A stretch of 64,000 nt of DNA, from assembly GCF_902728235.1 (NCBI RefSeq), contig NZ_CACVBO010000001.1, positions 806,001 through 870,000 on the forward strand, in the 5' to 3' direction. Source of the DNA: Lentimonas sp. CC4 (lineage in GTDB: Bacteria; Verrucomicrobiota; Verrucomicrobiia; Opitutales; Coraliomargaritaceae). The notes below the pieces were generated by a model, which was not told the DNA's origin, did not search any database, and saw only the letters and a program-made list of their open reading frames with translations. Position 1 is the first letter of the stretch. Each line of letters opens with the position of its first letter. Both the position numbers and the translations under genes were made by a program. Positions 60,760 to 64,000 of the stretch are shown here, one piece after another.

Positions 60760-60930
60760 TTCTGCGGCGAAAATCCAAAATAGGAGGTGCTTCAGCGATC
60801 TGCCAAATAAAGCAGATCTCGCCGGCGACACATGAGGAGATAACCTCAAGCGATTAATCGCAACCCACGTATCGTTTATTCAATCACAGTCATGCTCCAC
60901 GAATTTGCCTCGATCTAGGGTGGTAATTAT
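60760..60930. other. Gap between dapL terminator and mreB promoter
   Basis: It contains one small inverted repeat, GATCTGC (60797-60803) and GCAGATC (60812-60818), with an 8-base spacer, and a CGATTAATCG palindrome. No reading frame is supported. A short RNA is possible but cannot be shown. Confidence 0.35.
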
Positions 60931-60960
60931 TTGACTTTCAAACCCTTCCGAGTGTGATAC
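60931..60960 (+). promoter_or_regulatory. Candidate promoter for the mre operon
   Basis: TTGACT at 60931 and TGATAC at 60955 are separated by 18 bases. It lies 54 bases before the mreB start. Confidence 0.5.
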
Positions 60961-60964
60961 AGCC

Positions 60965-60988
60965 TTTACTTTCACGCTCGAAAGTAAA
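60965..60988 (+). promoter_or_regulatory. Perfect inverted repeat in the mreB leader
   Basis: TTTACTTTC (60965-60973) and GAAAGTAAA (60980-60988) are perfect complements around ACGCTC. It sits just after the promoter candidate and 25 bases before mreB. It could be an RNA hairpin or an operator. Confidence 0.55.
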
Positions 60989-61013
60989 CGCATCTTAATT
61001 TTTCTTTAAAAAC

Positions 61014-62036
61014 GTGTTCGGCCTTCTCTCAAACGACATCGGAATCGACCTAGGAACTGCAAACACTCTCGTGTTTGCAAAAGACAAGGGTATCGTCCTT
61101 CGCGAACCCAGTGTGGTAGCGATCTACACGTCCACGAAGAAGGTCTGCGCCGTAGGTGCCGATGCGAAGAAGATGCTCGGCCGCACACCGGGCAACATCA
61201 CCGCCATCCGCCCGATGAAGGACGGCGTGATCGCCGACTTTGAAATCACCGAAGCCATGCTCCGGTATTTCATCAAGAAGGTAAACAAGACCAAAACTTT
61301 TGTTGCGCCACGCATCGTCGTAGCAGTGCCCTCGGGCATTACCGAAGTCGAGCGCCGCGCAGTTAAAGACTCCGCAATCCGCGCTGGAGCGCGCGATGTC
61401 GTCCTGCTCGCAGAGCCTATGGCAGCCGCGATCGGTGTCGGACTTCCAATTGACGAGCCAGCTGCAAACATGATCGTCGATATCGGCGGTGGCACCACCG
61501 AAGTGGCAATTATCTCCCTCGCAGGCGTAGTTTACACCAAGAGTATCCGCGTCGGTGGCGACGAAATTGACAACGCGATCGTCAACTACATGAAGCGCGC
61601 TTATAACCTGATGATTGGAGAGCGCACAGCGGAAGAGATCAAGATCCGTGTCGGTTCGGCCTTTCCACTCGAAGAAGAAATTTCCATGGAAGTGCGCGGT
61701 CGCGACTCTGTTGCTGGCCTGCCAAAGACCATTACCATCTCATCTCCTGAGATTCGCGATGCACTCGCCGATACCATGGCATCCATCGTTGATATGGTGC
61801 GCAATGCTTTGGAGCGCTGCCCACCAGAACTTTCAGCAGACCTCATCGACCGTGGCTTCGTCCTCGCTGGTGGTGGCGCGCAGATCCGTGGCCTCGATCA
61901 ATTGCTAAGCGATGCGACTGGCCTACCAGTGGTCATCGCAGATGACCCTCTGAGTGCGGTCGCAAACGGCACCGGCATGGTGTTGGAAGAACTGGCCTTT
62001 CTATTGAAAGACCTCACGGGGAACCCCAAAAGCTAA
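61014..62036 (+). CDS. mreB: Rod shape-determining actin homologue MreB
   Basis: The 340-residue MreB forms membrane-associated filaments that guide lateral wall synthesis. It has [69 protein letters not shown] and [17 protein letters not shown], all typical. The start is a GTG at 61014 ([14 protein letters not shown]). It is followed by mreC after 3 bases and heads the operon with mreD and PBP2. Confidence 0.97.
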   Translation: MFGLLSNDIGIDLGTANTLVFAKDKGIVLREPSVVAIYTSTKKVCAVGADAKKMLGRTPGNITAIRPMKDGVIADFEITEAMLRYFIKKVNKTKTFVAPRIVVAVPSGITEVERRAVKDSAIRAGARDVVLLAEPMAAAIGVGLPIDEPAANMIVDIGGGTTEVAIISLAGVVYTKSIRVGGDEIDNAIVNYMKRAYNLMIGERTAEEIKIRVGSAFPLEEEISMEVRGRDSVAGLPKTITISSPEIRDALADTMASIVDMVRNALERCPPELSADLIDRGFVLAGGGAQIRGLDQLLSDATGLPVVIADDPLSAVANGTGMVLEELAFLLKDLTGNPKS

Positions 62037-62039
62037 GCA

Positions 62040-62897
62040 TTGCACGTGGCGAAATTCCGCCTCGATAAGTTCAAGCCGATAGTCGCCTTAGGCCTCTTTC
62101 TCGTTGCTTGGTGGATACTGCCAGCGGTGGCTAAGTCATTTATGCGCATCAGCTTTACTGAAGTGCAAGCACCCGCATGGATCGTTTCCTCCTATTTAGA
62201 TGATCTTGAAGAGTTCTGGGCGCGCCGCAGCCACTCGAAAATCGAGCTCATCGAAGCTGGCCAACAGTTAGCTCGCCAGAAGGCATTTTACCAATTGCTC
62301 GATCAGCGTAACAAGATACTCGAAACCGAGGTCATGCGCTTAGAATCAATCCTCGACATGCCTGCTCGCCGCGAATTTCGCTACGAAGTGGCACGCGTCA
62401 TCCGCCGCGATCTCAACGCATGGTGGCAGCAGATCGTCATTCGCAAGGGAGAGGACTACGGCATCACCGAAGGTGCAGCAGTCATCTTCGCAGGCGGTGT
62501 CGTCGGTCGCGTCGTCAAAGTCGATGCATTCACCAGCCGTGTCGAGCTGGTCACCAGTCCGAACTTTCGCATGGCCGCCAGCTTCGAGGGCGACGACCGC
62601 CCAGTCGTCTATCAAGGCGTGCCGCAAAGCGGCTTCGGCAAGGCCAGCGGCGAGGTGCGCGATGCACCGCAAGACCTAGTGGCCAACACCCAAACCCCAC
62701 TACGACTCGTCTCTACACGTTTAGGGGGCACCTTTCCTCCCGGGCTCTTGATCGGCGAGGTCATTTGGCTGGAGCCCGGCAGCACCGGCATCTTCCAAGC
62801 AGGCACGGTGCAACTCGACGATCGGCTACTGAGCCTCAGCGAAGTTTCGGTCCTCATCCCACTCAACCCTCTCGATTACGACAGCGATGCTCCTTGA
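62040..62897 (+). CDS. mreC: Rod shape-determining protein MreC
   Basis: The 285-residue protein has one N-terminal membrane segment (PIVALGLFLVAWWILPAVAK), a periplasmic coiled coil (about 70-105, QQLARQKAFYQLLDQRNKIL), and a beta-rich domain with GVVGRVVKVDAFTSRVELVT. MreC organises the elongation complex in the periplasm. The start is a TTG at 62040, with a GTG at 62046 as alternative. It overlaps mreD by 11 bases. Confidence 0.9.
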   Translation: MHVAKFRLDKFKPIVALGLFLVAWWILPAVAKSFMRISFTEVQAPAWIVSSYLDDLEEFWARRSHSKIELIEAGQQLARQKAFYQLLDQRNKILETEVMRLESILDMPARREFRYEVARVIRRDLNAWWQQIVIRKGEDYGITEGAAVIFAGGVVGRVVKVDAFTSRVELVTSPNFRMAASFEGDDRPVVYQGVPQSGFGKASGEVRDAPQDLVANTQTPLRLVSTRLGGTFPPGLLIGEVIWLEPGSTGIFQAGTVQLDDRLLSLSEVSVLIPLNPLDYDSDAP

Positions 62898-63417
62898 TCC
62901 ACGCGTAATCATCCTCTTTGCAGCCAACGCCCTGCTGCTCTTTCTGTGTCTCTTGGTCAATTCTAGCCTAGCACCGCTCTCGCTGTATCTAGTGCTCCTC
63001 GGCCCAATGCTCGTGCTACCCGCACTTTACCTGAATCATCGCTCGTTCTTTATCTGCACCTTGATCACCGGCCTCTGGGTCGATGCCGCGCTTCCCTCTA
63101 AATTCGGGCTATTTACTTGCGGCTTCATGGCCATCGGCACCTGCATCACGATGGCCCGTATCCGCTTCCGCGCAGAGCACAACTACCACCCCATCCTAAT
63201 CGCACACGTCGCGAATGTCGCTTGCATCCTGCTACTCACCATCAGCGAAGGGCTCGCGTATATTAGCTCTCCCGCCTTCTGGGGACAAGTGCTCGTCACC
63301 ACCCTGCTCTCTCACCTAGCGCTGCTGATCATCGCACCGTGGTTCTTCAACCTCGAGCGCCTGCTTTTCACGCTCTGCCACGCTGAAACAGAGCCCGACG
63401 ACTTCCCAATGCTATGA
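62887..63417 (+). CDS. mreD: Rod shape-determining protein MreD (likely)
   Basis: The 176-residue protein has about five membrane helices ([88 protein letters not shown]). MreD is poorly conserved, so the name rests on size, topology and position between mreC and the PBP2 gene. Its stop overlaps the next ATG by 4 bases. Confidence 0.8.
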   Translation: MLLDPRVIILFAANALLLFLCLLVNSSLAPLSLYLVLLGPMLVLPALYLNHRSFFICTLITGLWVDAALPSKFGLFTCGFMAIGTCITMARIRFRAEHNYHPILIAHVANVACILLLTISEGLAYISSPAFWGQVLVTTLLSHLALLIIAPWFFNLERLLFTLCHAETEPDDFPML

Positions 63418-64000
63418 GTCAATACGATGTGCATAAGGGGGAAAATCCACGCATCCTACTGTTCCTCTGGATCGTCCTAGCGGCCTCCGCGGTCCTGATC
63501 GGCGGGCTCGGATGGAGCCAGCTGATCGACATTCGCGAATATAAGGAAATCGAAAAACGCCAGACCGAGCGACGCATCCTCACGCCCGGGCCACGCGGCG
63601 ACATCTACGACCGCGACGGCAATCTACTCGTCGGTAACCGTCCGCACTACTCTGCCGTCGCTTACCTCGACGACCTACGCTCCGACTTTCGCAAGGAATA
63701 CTCAAAGATCTACAACGCCGAGCGTGCCCGTATTAAAGAAGAATACGAGAATACACCCGAAGACGAACGCCCACACGACCCGCCCACCCCGAACTACAAC
63801 AAGTGCGCATGGACTGCCCGCCTCAACGTCGTCAACCGCTACATCGACATCATCAATCGCATCACCGGCAGAGACGACTCGATTACCGAAAGTAAGCTAA
63901 TCCGCCACTTCAACGAGAAGCTCCTGCTCCCACTACCGCTCGTCGAAGACCTAAGCCCCGATCAATACGCCCGCCTCGTCGAACAGATCCCCGTCAATTC
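63414..64000 (+). CDS. mrdA: Penicillin-binding protein 2 (MrdA), N-terminal part (cut by window end)
   Basis: The visible 195 residues have a short cytoplasmic tail ([13 protein letters not shown]), a membrane helix ([20 protein letters not shown]), and then the PBP2 N-terminal block [20 protein letters not shown]. This is the start of the elongation transpeptidase. A charged loop follows ([20 protein letters not shown]). The transpeptidase domain lies beyond the window. It is translationally coupled to mreD by a 4-base overlap. Confidence 0.92.
   Translation, partial: MSQYDVHKGENPRILLFLWIVLAASAVLIGGLGWSQLIDIREYKEIEKRQTERRILTPGPRGDIYDRDGNLLVGNRPHYSAVAYLDDLRSDFRKEYSKIYNAERARIKEEYENTPEDERPHDPPTPNYNKCAWTARLNVVNRYIDIINRITGRDDSITESKLIRHFNEKLLLPLPLVEDLSPDQYARLVEQIPVN

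Overview
The window looks like a chromosomal segment of a Gram-negative member of the Verrucomicrobiota, most likely an Opitutae/Puniceicoccales relative. This is inferred from gene content: an LL-diaminopimelate aminotransferase, an MreBCD-PBP2 wall cluster, many secreted proteins and lipoproteins, and a pilus-type operon whose gene order resembles the Akkermansia Amuc_1098-Amuc_1101 region. Base composition is moderate and genes are densely packed, except for one ~2.1 kb decayed stretch near 36.6-38.6 kb. I found no tRNA, rRNA or CRISPR array.

Layout. 1-2.5 kb: end of a glycerate kinase, a DUF2062 membrane protein and a NamZ-type muramidase. 2.5-10.2 kb (minus): a tight operon of a secreted protein, an FG-GAP propeller protein, a solute-binding lipoprotein and a hybrid histidine kinase, which looks like a periplasmic sensing system. 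10.3-12.6 kb: an HtrA-like protease and a peptidoglycan amidase with a Ser/Glu/Asp repeat. 12.7-13.7 kb: a RluD-type pseudouridine synthase. 13.9-14.3 kb: a small flavin-type protein between two inverted copies of a repeat. 14.5-21.5 kb (minus): nusA-infB, then rbfA-nrnA-truB-ribF. 21.8-23.8 kb: queC-queD-queE (preQ0 synthesis). 23.9-28.6 kb: a kinase-like hybrid protein with a degenerate ATPase domain, two secreted paralogues, and a PilC/GspF protein. 28.6-31.1 kb: a UbiB kinase and a phasin-like protein separated by a four-helix-bundle gene between perfect inverted repeats. 31.3-36.5 kb: a giant secreted metalloprotease with a PPC-domain array. 36.6-38.6 kb: a decayed group II-type reverse transcriptase. 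38.7-45.1 kb (minus): PilM/PilN fusion, PilO-like, PilP-like and secretin. 45.4-50.1 kb: NUDIX, recF, cysteine desulfurase, a LysM lipoprotein and an enoyl-reductase-like protein. 50.2-56.5 kb: M3 oligopeptidase, exonuclease, TM2, TonB-like, panE and a DUF4190 protein. 56.6-60.5 kb: nadB, panC, dapL. 61.0-64.0 kb: mreB-mreC-mreD-PBP2 (cut by the window end).

The less ordinary content is in the spaces between genes. There are at least three families of short dispersed repeats. One is a nested palindrome with compensatory base changes. One is a MITE-like unit with inverted ends. The third is a set of word-like AGCTGA/TTAGAAG stretches at gene borders, one of which appears to have entered the M3 peptidase reading frame. 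Most start codons I inspected lack a Shine-Dalgarno sequence. All functional calls come from reading motifs by eye; no database search was possible.
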